Shown piece by piece: positions 1-9,145 of a DNA stretch of 64,000 nt. Under the pieces are notes generated by a model. That model made no database searches. It was given only the letters and a program-made list of their open reading frames with translations, and was not told where the DNA came from. Made by a program: the position numbers and the translations under genes. The first letter of the stretch is position 1; each line of letters begins with the position of its first letter. The DNA is from Bradyrhizobium sp. AZCC 1719 (GTDB lineage: Bacteria > Pseudomonadota > Alphaproteobacteria > Rhizobiales > Xanthobacteraceae). The stretch spans positions 3,253,001-3,317,000 of the forward strand of contig NZ_JAZHRU010000001.1 in NCBI RefSeq assembly GCF_036924525.1, read 5' to 3'.

Positions 1-1269
1 GCTGCGGCCGCCGCGACGCAGTTTCACCGGCACCAGATCGTCATCGGCCTGCGCCAGGCGGGGACCTGCGAAACGCACCAGCACGCCGCCCTGATCGATC
101 CATGCGTTCAGCCGCTCGCGGATTTCCGGCGACAGCGTGCCGACATCGGCGAGCACGATCATCGGCAGCCGCTGATCGAGGAATTGCGCGATCACCTGTT
201 GCGGCGCACCGCGGTCGCCGAGCCGCACGTCGGCGAAAGGCGCCAGGGCGCGGGTCAGATAGAAGGTCGATGCCAATAGCGGTTGGGCGGTATCGCTGGT
301 CGCGCCGGTGACGACGCCGACGGCGCGCCGCCGCCATCGCTTGTCGAGCAATTGCACGGCGCCGGCCGATCGTTCGCCGGAAATTTCCAGCCGCGAAATG
401 TCGTTGCGCAGTTCGACCGGCAGATCGAACGCCGCTTCGCTTTCGCGGTCCTGCATACCGAAGGCGTAGCGCGCCTCGCCGATCGGCGAGCCCTTGGCGT
501 CGATCGCGCGGACCACGCCGGCTGCGACGCCGCCGGTGGTGTGCAGCACCTTGACCGTCATCTTCGCCGCGGCGTTTTCGGCGGCGACCAAGGCCTGCGC
601 CGGCGCCGCGCCGCCCTCGAACACCGTCAGCTTGCGGTCGCCGATGGTCTTGGCGAGATTCTCGATGAATTCTGCGCCGCGCCCGGTATCGACGCCGTCG
701 GACAGCCACGCGATCTCGGCATCGCCGGTGGCCTTCAGGAAGCGGTCGAGCGCGCCAAGCGTGTCGACGCGGTCGATCGAATGGGGCTTTGGTGCAATCT
801 GGCGCAGCGCGACGCGCGCGGTACCGGCCGGCATCAGCGTGATGTCGCGTGCGGGGTCGGAGAGCGGAACCAGCGCGACGCCGCGGCGGTCGTTGTCGGC
901 ATTGGTGATCAGTTCGTCAGCGGCCTTGATCCGGGTGTCCCAGCTTGCAGCCGCGCTCCAGCCGTCGTCGAGCAGGATCACCAGCGGCGCGTTGCTGCCG
1001 CCGACCCCGGTCTGCGGATTCCAGATCGGGCCTGCGGCGGCAAGGATGACCAGCGCCGCGGCGGCAAGACGCAGCGCCGTCAGCCACCAAGGCGTGCGCG
1101 ACGGGGTTTCTTCCCTGGGCCTGATGTCGAACAACAGCCGCGTCGGCGGAAACTCGATCCGTCTCGGCCGCGGCGGCATCACGCGCAGCAGCCACCACAG
1201 CACCGGCAGGCTCAACAGGCCCAGCAGAAGCAGCGGCTGTGCGAAGCTTAAGGGGATGCCCGCCATCAT
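1..1269 (-). CDS. BatA-like N-terminal membrane protein, partial
   Basis: The frame is open from an ATG at 1269 to the window edge, so the C-terminus is missing. The first 25 residues form a hydrophobic helix ending LPVLWWLLRVMPP, followed by FPPTRLLFDI and a second hydrophobic helix near residues 60-80. This is the N-terminal double-transmembrane layout of the aerotolerance regulator (BatA) family. A stretch reading PLVILLDDGWSA then opens a von Willebrand A-like region. The start overlaps the DUF58 stop as ATGA, so the two are probably translationally coupled. Such proteins usually sit with MoxR and DUF58 proteins in envelope-maintenance operons. The full protein probably continues into a DUF4159 domain, but that lies outside the window. 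Confidence 0.75.
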   Translation of the reverse strand, partial: MMAGIPLSFAQPLLLLGLLSLPVLWWLLRVMPPRPRRIEFPPTRLLFDIRPREETPSRTPWWLTALRLAAAALVILAAAGPIWNPQTGVGGSNAPLVILLDDGWSAAASWDTRIKAADELITNADNDRRGVALVPLSDPARDITLMPAGTARVALRQIAPKPHSIDRVDTLGALDRFLKATGDAEIAWLSDGVDTGRGAEFIENLAKTIGDRKLTVFEGGAAPAQALVAAENAAAKMTVKVLHTTGGVAAGVVRAIDAKGSPIGEARYAFGMQDRESEAAFDLPVELRNDISRLEISGERSAGAVQLLDKRWRRRAVGVVTGATSDTAQPLLASTFYLTRALAPFADVRLGDRGAPQQVIAQFLDQRLPMIVLADVGTLSPEIRERLNAWIDQGGVLVRFAGPRLAQADDDLVPVKLRRGGRS

Positions 1270-2210
1270 GCGCTGCGCCCCGCCTTGACCGTTGAGCCGC
1301 GCGCGCTTCCCTTGGCCGCCATCATGCCGGAATGCAGGAACAGCAGCAGTTCGGCGGCGGACCGGCTGGTGGTGTGGGTCGAGAACAGCCAGTCGAGCCT
1401 GTTGGTCTCGCTGCGGATCTCGTCGCGATGCAATGCTACGCGCGCGACATAGTCGCTCGCCCAGCTCTCGGCGCGGCCGGCGGTGATGACGCCAAAACCT
1501 TCCGGCTCGACGAACTCGATCCGGCCGGCATAGGGAAAGGTTTCCTCGGCAGGATCGACGACCTGGATCAGCGTGCCATGGGCGCCGGAAGCCGAAAGCC
1601 CGGCAAGCATCGTCCTGATTTCGCTCATCGGCGACCAGAAGTCGGACAGCACGACAATTTCGGCCAGCGCCGACGGCACGAAGGAGGGCGGCAGGCTGGC
1701 GCGCACCGCATCGTCATGCAGCATCACCTGCGCCATCTTGTCGATCACGTTGCGGCTTGCGGTCGGGGTCATCAGGCCCGGAATGCCGACGCGCTCTCCG
1801 CCCGAAACCAGGAGTTCGGCGAGCGCAAATGTCACGATCAGGCCACGCTCCAGCTTGGAGTCGCGGGCACCCTTGGAAGCAAATGCCATCGACGGCGAAC
1901 GGTCGGGCCACAGCCAGATCGTATGCGCAGCCTCCCATTCCTGCTCGCGGACATAGAGATGATCGTCGCGCGCCGAGCGCCGCCAGTCGACGTTCTGCGA
2001 CGGTTCGCCCGAAACGAAGCGGCGATATTGCCAAAAGCTCTCGCCGGCGCCGGCGCGGCGCCTGCCGTGCAGGCCATGGATGACGTTGGCAGCGATGCGG
2101 CGGGCGTCGAGCACGAGACGGGGGAGCGATGCGGCGAGCGTTCGGCTTTCGCCATCGGCACGTCGGATCGCAACAATCTCCCTGCTCTCGTGGCTGGTCT
2201 CTGCGGCCAT
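1266..2210 (-). CDS. DUF58 domain-containing protein
   Basis: 314 residues. The diagnostic DUF58 block is YRRFVSGEPSQNVDWRRSA followed by LYVREQE around residues 65-95, then LWPDRSPSM, which resembles a degenerate VWA metal-site start. DUF58 proteins are partners of MoxR AAA+ ATPases; their biochemical role is not settled, but they are linked to cofactor insertion or envelope-protein maturation. The ATG at 2210 overlaps the MoxR TGA by one base, and the 3' end overlaps the BatA-like gene by four bases, so the three form one coupled operon. A TTG one codon upstream (2213) is the alternative start. The order MoxR, DUF58, BatA-like is the standard one. Confidence 0.88.
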   Translation of the reverse strand: MAAETSHESREIVAIRRADGESRTLAASLPRLVLDARRIAANVIHGLHGRRRAGAGESFWQYRRFVSGEPSQNVDWRRSARDDHLYVREQEWEAAHTIWLWPDRSPSMAFASKGARDSKLERGLIVTFALAELLVSGGERVGIPGLMTPTASRNVIDKMAQVMLHDDAVRASLPPSFVPSALAEIVVLSDFWSPMSEIRTMLAGLSASGAHGTLIQVVDPAEETFPYAGRIEFVEPEGFGVITAGRAESWASDYVARVALHRDEIRSETNRLDWLFSTHTTSRSAAELLLFLHSGMMAAKGSARGSTVKAGRSA

Positions 2211-3211
2211 CAACCAATCCGCGTCTTCAATTGTCTGATTACGTCGGGAATGGTGCGGCCTTCCGCGCGCGCCGAGAAGGTCAGCGCCATGCGGTGCTTG
2301 AGAACGGGTTCGGCGAGATCGAGCACGTCGTCGATCGAGGGCGCAAGGCGGCCGTCGAGCAAGGCGCGGGCACGGACCGCCAGCATCAGCGACTGGCTGG
2401 CGCGTGGGCCCGGCCCCCAGGCGATCAGCTTGTCGCCGCCGTCTTCGGTATTGGGGCGTGCGGCGCGCACCAGCGACAGGATCGCCTCAACGACGCTGTC
2501 GCCGACCGGCAGGCGCCGCACCAGCCGCTGCGCCGCGATCAGGGTTTCCGCGTCCATCGAGGCCTTGGCAAGCGTCTCTTCCGCGCCCGTGGTCTCGAAC
2601 AGGATGCGGCGTTCGGCGTCGCGATCGGGATAATCGACGTCGATTTCCATCAGGAAGCGGTCGAGCTGCGCCTCGGGCAGCGGGTAGGTGCCTTCCTGCT
2701 CCAGCGGGTTTTGGGTGGCAAGCACGTGGAACGGCTTGGGGAGATCATGCCGCGCCCCTGCAACTGTGATGTGCTGTTCCTGCATGGCTTGCAGCAGCGC
2801 CGATTGCGTCCGCGGGCTGGCGCGGTTGATTTCGTCGGCCATCAGGAGCTGCGCAAACACCGGTCCGGAGATGAAACGGAACGACCGCTTGCCGGAATTG
2901 CTCTCGTCCAGCACCTCGGCGCCCAGAATGTCCGACGGCATCAGGTCAGGCGTAAACTGGATGCGCTTGGCATCCAGCCCGAGCGTGATGCCCAAGGTTT
3001 CGACAAGCTTGGTCTTGGCGAGGCCCGGAACGCCGATCAAGAGCGCGTGGCCGCCGGACAGGATCGTCACCAGGGTGTTTTCGATCACCCGTACCTGGCC
3101 GAAGATGACGGTGGAGATCGCTTCCTTCGCGGCGCGGATCTGGCCGGCGACCTGCTCGGCCGACCGGACGATCGCGTCCTCGAGTTTCTCGACACCGTCT
3201 GCGCTCGCCAT
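2210..3211 (-). CDS. MoxR family AAA+ ATPase
   Basis: 333 residues. Walker A is GVPGLAKTKL near residue 60 and Walker B is LLMADEINRA near 122-131; ATQNPLEQEGTYPLPEAQL follows, which is the MoxR signature containing sensor 1. MoxR ATPases act as chaperones with DUF58/VWA partners, here encoded directly downstream. I chose the ATG at 3211 over an in-frame TTG at 3226 because a GAAGGAG ribosome-binding site lies seven bases before it. The gene leads the MoxR-DUF58-BatA operon, and its promoter should lie in 3212-3470, shared with the divergent DUF1285 gene. Confidence 0.93.
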   Translation of the reverse strand: MASADGVEKLEDAIVRSAEQVAGQIRAAKEAISTVIFGQVRVIENTLVTILSGGHALLIGVPGLAKTKLVETLGITLGLDAKRIQFTPDLMPSDILGAEVLDESNSGKRSFRFISGPVFAQLLMADEINRASPRTQSALLQAMQEQHITVAGARHDLPKPFHVLATQNPLEQEGTYPLPEAQLDRFLMEIDVDYPDRDAERRILFETTGAEETLAKASMDAETLIAAQRLVRRLPVGDSVVEAILSLVRAARPNTEDGGDKLIAWGPGPRASQSLMLAVRARALLDGRLAPSIDDVLDLAEPVLKHRMALTFSARAEGRTIPDVIRQLKTRIG

Positions 3212-3472
3212 GTCTTTCTCCTTCAACCACCTAATCGCTTCATGACACCGTTGGTTGCGTCGTCATGCCACGAACCTCATGCTAAGCCTGTGTAAAGGCC
3301 ATGCATTCGTTTGAATTAAACTATCCCCACATTATCGGTATTTCGGGGTATGAACGGCATCACGATATGGCGACTTGATCCGCAATAGTACGGACACAAA
3401 TCGTCGGGAACACATATCTCGGTATATGTGCACCAATCGTGCCAATCGACGCGCCGAGACTCAGGGCAAACA

Positions 3473-4114
3473 ATGGCGAAGCAAGGGCAAACCAGCGGCC
3501 AACGACAGCAAGGCAAGGGCCACGACAGCAAACGTCTTGAAGGGCTGACGGTTGCTGCCACCGAAGCCGTCAATCGCACCCCGGCCGGGAAGGGACTGCC
3601 TCCGGTCCATCTGTGGAATCCGCCGTTCTGCGGCGATCTCGACATGCGAATCGCCAGCGATGGGACGTGGTTCTACATGGGGACGCCAATCGGGCGGCCG
3701 GCGCTGGTGCGGCTGTTTTCGACCATTCTCAAGCGCGAGGACGGCAAGCACTTTCTCGTGACCCCGGTCGAGAAGGTCGGCATCCGCGTCGACGATGCGC
3801 CGTTCCTGGCAGTGGAGATGCAAAACGAGGCCGGCGATCGCGGCCGGCTGTTGCGCTTCCGCACCAACGTTGACGACTGGGTGCCATGCGATTCCACCCA
3901 TCGCCTGCGCTTCGAGATGGCCGGCGACGGCGGGCTGACGCCCTATCTGCACGTCCGCGCCGATCTGTGGGCGAAGGTGACGCGCGCGCTCTATTACGAT
4001 CTGGTTGACATGGGGGAGGAGCGGATGGTCGATGGTCAGCCGATGTTCGGCATCGAGTCCGGCGGCGAGTTCTTTGCCATGGCGGACGCGAAGCAGGTGA
4101 GGGATGCGGTTTGA
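3473..4114 (+). CDS. DUF1285 domain-containing protein
   Basis: 213 residues from the ATG at 3473 (MAKQGQ); an upstream in-frame GTG at 3428 would add 15 residues with no sign of conservation. The N-terminal 40 residues are polar and rich in Q, G and K. The core carries PPVHLWNPPFCGDLDMRI, then DGTWFYMGTPIGRPALV, both typical of DUF1285. The function of the family is unknown. It is the first gene of a run of overlapping genes with the Nudix hydrolase, DUF6111-like protein and CCA-adding enzyme, which suggests but does not prove a housekeeping role. Confidence 0.85.
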   Translation: MAKQGQTSGQRQQGKGHDSKRLEGLTVAATEAVNRTPAGKGLPPVHLWNPPFCGDLDMRIASDGTWFYMGTPIGRPALVRLFSTILKREDGKHFLVTPVEKVGIRVDDAPFLAVEMQNEAGDRGRLLRFRTNVDDWVPCDSTHRLRFEMAGDGGLTPYLHVRADLWAKVTRALYYDLVDMGEERMVDGQPMFGIESGGEFFAMADAKQVRDAV

Positions 4115-4785
4115 ACGAGCCGATGCTGACGAAGATGGAAGCGGCTCCGATCAGCTCGACGGAATTCTTCGCGCGAAGCAAGACCCGGCTGAACTTCGAC
4201 GTGCCGTCCGGCCTGGTCGATCCCAATGTCATTCCGAAGACGGGCGATGCGGGCAATGATCGCATGCTCGAGATCGTGGCGCGCGAGCAGCCGGTGCGCC
4301 CGGCGGCGGTGCTGATCCCGGTGGTCGATCACCGCGAGCCGACGGTGTTGCTGACGCAGCGCTCGCCGCATCTTTCCAGCCACGCCGGCCAGATTTCCTT
4401 TCCGGGCGGCAAGATCGACGCAACCGACGCTTCCCCGCTCGACGCCGCCTTGCGCGAGGCAGAGGAGGAAGTCGGCCTCAAGCGCGAGTTCATCGAGCCG
4501 ATCGGCTATCTCGATCTTTATGGAACCGCCTTCGGGTTTCGCATCCTGCCGACGGTGGCGCGTGTGAAGCCCGGCTTTGAGCTGACGATCAACGAAGGCG
4601 AGGTGGTCGACGCCTTCGAGGTGCCGCTGGCGTTCCTGATGAATCCCGAGAACCATCAGATCCATGCCAAGGAATTCCGCGGCATGGAGCGCTCCTATTA
4701 CGCCATGCCGTTCGCCGAGCGTTACATATGGGGTGCGACCGCGGGGATCCTGCGCGTGCTATATGAGCGGATTTATCTCGCATGA
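4111..4785 (+). CDS. Nudix hydrolase of the CoA pyrophosphatase group
   Basis: 224 residues. The segment LLTQRSPHLSSHAGQ followed by ISFPGGKID matches the motif that marks CoA-diphosphatase Nudix proteins, and it runs straight into a Nudix box containing ALREAEEEVGL (metal-binding glutamates). The expected reaction is hydrolysis of CoA or its derivatives to 3',5'-ADP and phosphopantetheine compounds, in the cytoplasm. The reading frame opens at a TTG (4111) overlapping the DUF1285 stop as TTGA; an ATG at 4123 is the alternative start. The 3' end overlaps the next gene as ATGA. Substrate preference is inferred from the motif. Confidence 0.9.
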   Translation: MNEPMLTKMEAAPISSTEFFARSKTRLNFDVPSGLVDPNVIPKTGDAGNDRMLEIVAREQPVRPAAVLIPVVDHREPTVLLTQRSPHLSSHAGQISFPGGKIDATDASPLDAALREAEEEVGLKREFIEPIGYLDLYGTAFGFRILPTVARVKPGFELTINEGEVVDAFEVPLAFLMNPENHQIHAKEFRGMERSYYAMPFAERYIWGATAGILRVLYERIYLA

Positions 4786-5046
4786 TCCGTCCGATTTTGA
4801 CCGAAATCGCAATATTCCTGATCCCGTTCGTGGCCTACGCGCTGTTTCTGATTGCCACCCGTTCCGGCGTCTTCGCGTCCTCTTCCTGGCCGGTACATCT
4901 TGTCGCCAAACTGGCGCTGGGATCGCTGCTGCTGGTCGCGATCAGCTTCGTCCTGCTGGCGCAGTTCTCCGGCGCGCCGCCGAATTCGACCTACGTTCCG
5001 GCGCATCTGGAAGACGGCAAGCTGGTTCACGGGGGGGGAGAAATGA
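4782..5046 (+). CDS. DUF6111-like small membrane protein (frame disrupted at a G8 tract)
   Basis: About 87 residues with two transmembrane helices (roughly residues 8-25 and 38-58) and a polar tail APPNSTYVPAHLEDGKLV. It starts with ATG overlapping the Nudix stop (ATGA). In the sequence as given, a run of eight G (5031-5038) keeps the frame open into the CCA-adding enzyme, giving one 506-residue product. With seven G the protein would end GGEK and stop at TGA 5044-5046, overlapping the CCA start as ATGA. That is the same coupling seen at neighbouring junctions, so I annotate two genes. The function is unknown. The family name is from memory of Bradyrhizobium homologues. Confidence 0.6.
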
Positions 5047-6302
5047 GCGAGGCACGCGTGCTGTCGGACGCGCCCTGGCTCAGATCCGGTCCGGCCGCGC
5101 GCGTGCTCGCGTTGCTCAATGGCGATGGCGAGGAAGCCCGCGTGATCGGCGGCGCCGTGCGCAATGCGCTTCTGAAAATTCCTCTCGGCGACATCGATAT
5201 CGCGACGACGGCGTTGCCCGACGAGGTCGTCCGCCGCGCCAAGGCGGCCGGCATCAAATGCGTCCCGACCGGGATTGACCATGGCACGGTCACGCTGGTC
5301 GTCGAATCCCACCCATTCGAGGTCACGACCTTGCGTGAGGACACCGAGACCTTTGGTCGCAAGGCCAGGGTTGCGTTCGGGCGCGACTGGGTTCGCGATG
5401 CGGAACGGCGCGATTTCACCATCAACGGGCTTTCGGTCGACGCCGAGGGAATCGTGCATGACCATGTCGGCGGGCTTGCCGATATCCAGGCCAAACGCGT
5501 GCGTTTCATCGGCGACGCCGGCCAGCGCATCGCCGAGGATTATTTGCGCATCCTGCGCTTCTTTCGGATGCATGCCGCCTACGGGGCGGGCGAGCCTGAC
5601 CGGGCCGGATATCTCGCCTGCATCGATGGGCGTGCGGGGCTTTCCAACCTTTCTGCCGAACGCGTGCGCATGGAGATGTTGAAGCTGTTGATCGCGGAAG
5701 GCGCCGCGGTTGCGGTGCAGGCGATGGCGGATGCCGGCCTGCTGCTGCTGATCTTCGGCGGCGTCGCCTACACGGGGACGTTCGCGGCGATGATCGCGGC
5801 CGAACGGGCCCTGGGCCTGCCGCCGAGCGCCGTGCGCCGGCTCGCCGCGCTCACGGTCGCCGTCACCGAGGACGCCAGGCGCGTCTCGGCACGGCTTCGG
5901 CTTTCCAATGCGGAAATCAAAGCGCTGGATTCGATGGGCCATCGCTGGTGGCGGTTCGCCAGCAAGGATGAGGCGCGGGCGCGGCAGCTTCTCTACCGGC
6001 TCGGCGAGGATCCCTACCGCGACCGGCTGATGCTGGCGTGGGCGCGGGCAGGCGGCGTCAGTAATGGCGCTGCGCGCTGGCATGAGCTTGCAACCTTGCC
6101 GCAGCGCTGGAGCGCGCCGAAATTTCCACTGAAGGCGGCCGACTTCATCTCCCGCGGCATTGCCGAAGGTCCCGGCCTCGGTCACGTGCTGACGCTTGCG
6201 GAAGACGCCTGGCTGGCCGCGGATTTTCCGCTTGAACCATCCGCGCTTGCCGCGATCGCCGACAAGGCCGCCGCCCGTTTCACCCGCGATCACCGGCTGT
6301 GA
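5043..6302 (+). CDS. cca: CCA-adding tRNA nucleotidyltransferase
   Basis: 419 residues from MSEARVL. The catalytic head is RVIGGAVRNALL followed by GDIDIAT, the GG-x-VR and DxD motifs of class II nucleotidyltransferases (metal-binding carboxylates). Further on, RDFTINGLSVDAEG and RRFMH-like RILRFFRMHAAYG are the B and C motifs of poly(A) polymerase/CCA enzymes. It adds or repairs the 3'-terminal CCA of tRNAs in the cytoplasm. As sequenced, its frame is continuous with the upstream membrane protein; see the note on the G8 tract. The 3' end overlaps the following permease gene as GTGA. Confidence 0.92.
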   Translation: MSEARVLSDAPWLRSGPAARVLALLNGDGEEARVIGGAVRNALLKIPLGDIDIATTALPDEVVRRAKAAGIKCVPTGIDHGTVTLVVESHPFEVTTLREDTETFGRKARVAFGRDWVRDAERRDFTINGLSVDAEGIVHDHVGGLADIQAKRVRFIGDAGQRIAEDYLRILRFFRMHAAYGAGEPDRAGYLACIDGRAGLSNLSAERVRMEMLKLLIAEGAAVAVQAMADAGLLLLIFGGVAYTGTFAAMIAAERALGLPPSAVRRLAALTVAVTEDARRVSARLRLSNAEIKALDSMGHRWWRFASKDEARARQLLYRLGEDPYRDRLMLAWARAGGVSNGAARWHELATLPQRWSAPKFPLKAADFISRGIAEGPGLGHVLTLAEDAWLAADFPLEPSALAAIADKAAARFTRDHRL

Positions 6303-7060
6303 ATATTCTGGCCGGGTTTGCCGACATTTCGCTCGGTCAACTCGTGCTGGTTGGAGGCATGGCGCTATTGGCGTCCGTGATCGGCGGGCTTGCCGGCTAT
6401 GGTACCGGCGCCTTGATGCCGCTGGTGCTGGTGCCGCTGGTCGGCGCCGAGCCCGTGGTGCCGATCATCGCGATCTCGGCGATCTTCACCAATATCAGCC
6501 GCTTCGTGGCGTATTTTCGCTACGCCGATCGGCGTCGCGCGCTGATCGTCATCGGCGCCGCCATGCTGACGACGGCGCTCGGCGCCTATGGGTACACGCG
6601 GCTGACCAGCGCCGGCGCGGCGTTCGTGATCGGCGGCATGCTGATCCTGAGCGTGCCGCTACGCCGGCTGGCCAAGCACCGCGATATCAAGATCGGCGAT
6701 ACCGGCCTTGGCGTGAGCGCGGCAGGTTATGGCGTGGTGGTCGGCGGCACATCAGGTTCCGGGGTGATCCTGCTGTCGTTGCTGATGGCGTCGGGCCTCG
6801 AGGGAGCTGCCGTGATCGCTACCGACGCGGTGATCTCGATCGTGACCGGTCTCATCAAGATTTCGGTGTTCGGCCTTGCCGGCGTCGTCACCGCGCAGGT
6901 GCTTGCCTTCGCGCTATTGATCGGCGCCATCGCAATTCCCGGCGCGTTCCTTGCCAAGGCCTTCGTTGAACGCATGCCGGTGCATATCCATACTGCGATC
7001 CTCGACGCCGCCGTGATTGCCGGCGGCATCGTCATGATCGCCGCGGCGCTGCGGCACTGA
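6299..7060 (+). CDS. TSUP (TauE/SafE) family membrane permease
   Basis: 253 residues, about eight hydrophobic helices. The N-terminal half has GGLAGYGTGALMPLVLVPL, the glycine-rich re-entrant pattern of the TauE/SafE family, and the motif recurs in the second half as GVVVGGTSGSGVILLSLL. The family exports or imports sulfite, sulfonates or other organic anions; no substrate can be named here. The start is GTG overlapping the CCA stop (GTGA), making it the last gene of the 3473-7060 run. A second, unrelated-looking TSUP gene lies at 33302-34054. Confidence 0.88.
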   Translation: MNILAGFADISLGQLVLVGGMALLASVIGGLAGYGTGALMPLVLVPLVGAEPVVPIIAISAIFTNISRFVAYFRYADRRRALIVIGAAMLTTALGAYGYTRLTSAGAAFVIGGMLILSVPLRRLAKHRDIKIGDTGLGVSAAGYGVVVGGTSGSGVILLSLLMASGLEGAAVIATDAVISIVTGLIKISVFGLAGVVTAQVLAFALLIGAIAIPGAFLAKAFVERMPVHIHTAILDAAVIAGGIVMIAAALRH

Positions 7061-7066
7061 CCGGTG

Positions 7067-8128
7067 TTAATGCGTCAGCGACGCAGTGCGGATCGGGAAG
7101 CAGTTGATTCTCGGTATGTTGCGGACCAGCGGCACGCTGCAGAGGAAGCCGACCGGACGATATTTCACTCGGATTCGCTCCATCTGATACAGCGCCAGGC
7201 TGCTGAATGCGCTGACCCGTCCGGCAAGATCATCCAGTTGGGCGTTGATCTCCTTCTCTCGTTCGACGATTTCTCGTTCCTTCGCGGCGTCCCGCTCGCT
7301 GTGGGAGGCCCATTGCCGCGCGGCCGCCAGTCTGGTGTGTGCTGCCTCGAAACAATAATGCATCGTCAGAACATGGTGCTTGGCGCTGTACCAGTAGATT
7401 CGCTTACTTGCCTTGTCGTTGGGGCCGGCACAGATCCGGACGAATGCATCTTTCGGCATGGTCTTGTTGTCGACGCCCCGCTTCTCGGCAATCGCGCAAT
7501 ATTCATCGTCTGCAACCTGCTTGGCGGGTGTATCGTCATTCTCGGCATGCACGTTGCCAAACGCCGGAAAATTGTACTTGTCGGAACAGTCGAAGGCGTA
7601 GTCGCGCAGCACCTGCCGTGACAACGGGTCGTCACCGACGTTATGTTTCTCGGCCGGATCGCGATAGGTGTCGCTGGCCCAGTCGATATAAACCTCCGCC
7701 TTTCGCGTCAGCATGTCGATATTCTCGCGCAGTGCGATCCGCGCGTTTTCGTAACGCTCGGAAATCGCGCGCGCATTTTTGGTGACGAGCGCCTTGTCGC
7801 TTTCGTCTGCTCTGTCCCGGACGGCGCGGGTGAAATCGGAATAGAGCGTTTGCTGCAGTGCCTGCAGTTCGAAGAATGCGCGTGAGATCTCCGTGAACGT
7901 CGTGGTCGCAGCCGCCATGTCTTCCTTGGCATGGCTGCTCACCTTTTCCTGATAGGCGTTGAGATATTGAAGATAGCCGACCGCAAGGCTGCTCAGCACG
8001 GTGACCATCGACAGACCTTTGACGATGTCGAGCCCGTGATTGAATCTCCAGAGCCATCTCAGCGGGGCGAATTTCGGTGCAGTATCGTCCGCCGCAGGCG
8101 GGGGCTTATGCGTGTCGTCGTTCGGCAT
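7067..8128 (-). CDS. Membrane-anchored protein of unknown function with coiled-coil and cysteine-rich regions
   Basis: 353 residues, not recognised. A proline-rich cytoplasmic head of about 30 residues precedes one transmembrane helix (about residues 34-55, containing SMVTVLSSLAVGYLQYL). A helical, probably coiled-coil, region follows to about residue 150, then a domain with cysteines in FDCSDKY, DEYCAIAEK, RICAGPND and MHYCFEAA. Another charged helix (SERDAAKEREIVEREKEI) precedes a basic C-terminus with two more cysteines. The topology suggests a periplasmic domain stabilised by disulfides. I chose the ATG at 8128 because GGGGAG precedes it; an in-frame start at 8143 also exists. It ends seven bases from the convergent TSUP gene. 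Base composition is slightly less GC-rich than its neighbours. Confidence 0.7.
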   Translation of the reverse strand: MPNDDTHKPPPAADDTAPKFAPLRWLWRFNHGLDIVKGLSMVTVLSSLAVGYLQYLNAYQEKVSSHAKEDMAAATTTFTEISRAFFELQALQQTLYSDFTRAVRDRADESDKALVTKNARAISERYENARIALRENIDMLTRKAEVYIDWASDTYRDPAEKHNVGDDPLSRQVLRDYAFDCSDKYNFPAFGNVHAENDDTPAKQVADDEYCAIAEKRGVDNKTMPKDAFVRICAGPNDKASKRIYWYSAKHHVLTMHYCFEAAHTRLAAARQWASHSERDAAKEREIVEREKEINAQLDDLAGRVSAFSSLALYQMERIRVKYRPVGFLCSVPLVRNIPRINCFPIRTASLTH

Positions 8129-8268
8129 CGGTGAACTCCCCATCCTTGGACTTCAACCTTGGAACCACGGCGGCACGATCTGGGATGGCCTGCTTTCGCG
8201 CTGTGAGGCAGCTCACATTACACGCGATCGTGCGATGCGGCGGCCAGCCGGACAATGGAGCTAGAGGG

Positions 8269-9000
8269 TCAGGCGGGCTCGCCAGGCAAAAGTTCTGTCA
8301 GCGAGCGGATGATGCGATCGGGCTTCACGGTGGAATCCGGCGGCAGGCCATCGCCATGCACGTCGATCCAGATGGCATAGATGCCGAGCCGCTGCGGCGC
8401 CACCACCTCCCATTCCAGATTGTCGCCGATCATCCAGGTCTCGGGCGCGGTGACGCCGAGCGCCTGCATCGCGTGCAGATAAGCGCGCTCGTCCGGTTTG
8501 CCGAAACCGTGCTCGCCCTCGATCTGGATGTGATCGAAGCGGTGCGACAGCGCGAAGCGTTCGACCTTGGCGCGCTGGGTACCCGCGGCGCCGTTCGTCA
8601 CCAGCGCCAGCTTCACGCCGCGTGCCTTCAATTCGTCGATGGCGTCATGCGCGCCGGGGAAGACGAACATCTCCTCTTCGCGGTAGGCGGTGAAGCGGTC
8701 TGCCAACCGTGTCGCGAGGTCCTCCGGCAGGACGTGACCGTCTTCGGCAAGCGCGGCAAATCCGTTCCTGACGGTGATGCGCCGTGCTTCATCGAGCTTC
8801 AGCCGCCATTCAGCTTCGGCAACAGTCCAGAATTTGCGCGCGGAATCCAGAACGGCGGCGGCAACCTGCTGCGAGGTCAGGGGCCCGAACTCAGCGGCGA
8901 ACTCGGACGTGACATTGTGCCAGGCGATCTCCGGACGTCCGTAGGCCGACAGGATGGTGTCGTCCATATCGATCAGCATCGCGCGGGGCAGGTGGGTCAT
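8269..9000 (-). CDS. HAD superfamily hydrolase (subfamily IA)
   Basis: 243 residues. Motif I is MLIDMDDTIL (nucleophile and acid aspartates at the N-terminus), motif II is LALVTNGAAG, motif III is the lysine in FGKPDERAY, and motif IV is WMIGDNLEWEV. This is the complete catalytic set of a phosphatase-type HAD enzyme with a helical cap (subfamily IA; epoxide hydrolase, pyrimidine nucleotidase or phosphoglycolate phosphatase-like). The substrate cannot be read from the sequence. It stands alone: the next gene upstream on the same strand is the DUF2158 gene, 145 bases away. Confidence 0.88.
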   Translation of the reverse strand: MTHLPRAMLIDMDDTILSAYGRPEIAWHNVTSEFAAEFGPLTSQQVAAAVLDSARKFWTVAEAEWRLKLDEARRITVRNGFAALAEDGHVLPEDLATRLADRFTAYREEEMFVFPGAHDAIDELKARGVKLALVTNGAAGTQRAKVERFALSHRFDHIQIEGEHGFGKPDERAYLHAMQALGVTAPETWMIGDNLEWEVVAPQRLGIYAIWIDVHGDGLPPDSTVKPDRIIRSLTELLPGEPA

Positions 9001-9145
9001 TGTTTCGCGGCCATCTCACTTCAAGCGTCGTCGGCCGCGGGAAACAGCGGCGGACCTGCCGCGAATATCAGATCACCCGCACCGGGTCCAATCCCGGGAA
9101 ACCACGCCGCCGGACCATGGAAGCCCGGCGGCGTCAAAAAGTGCC

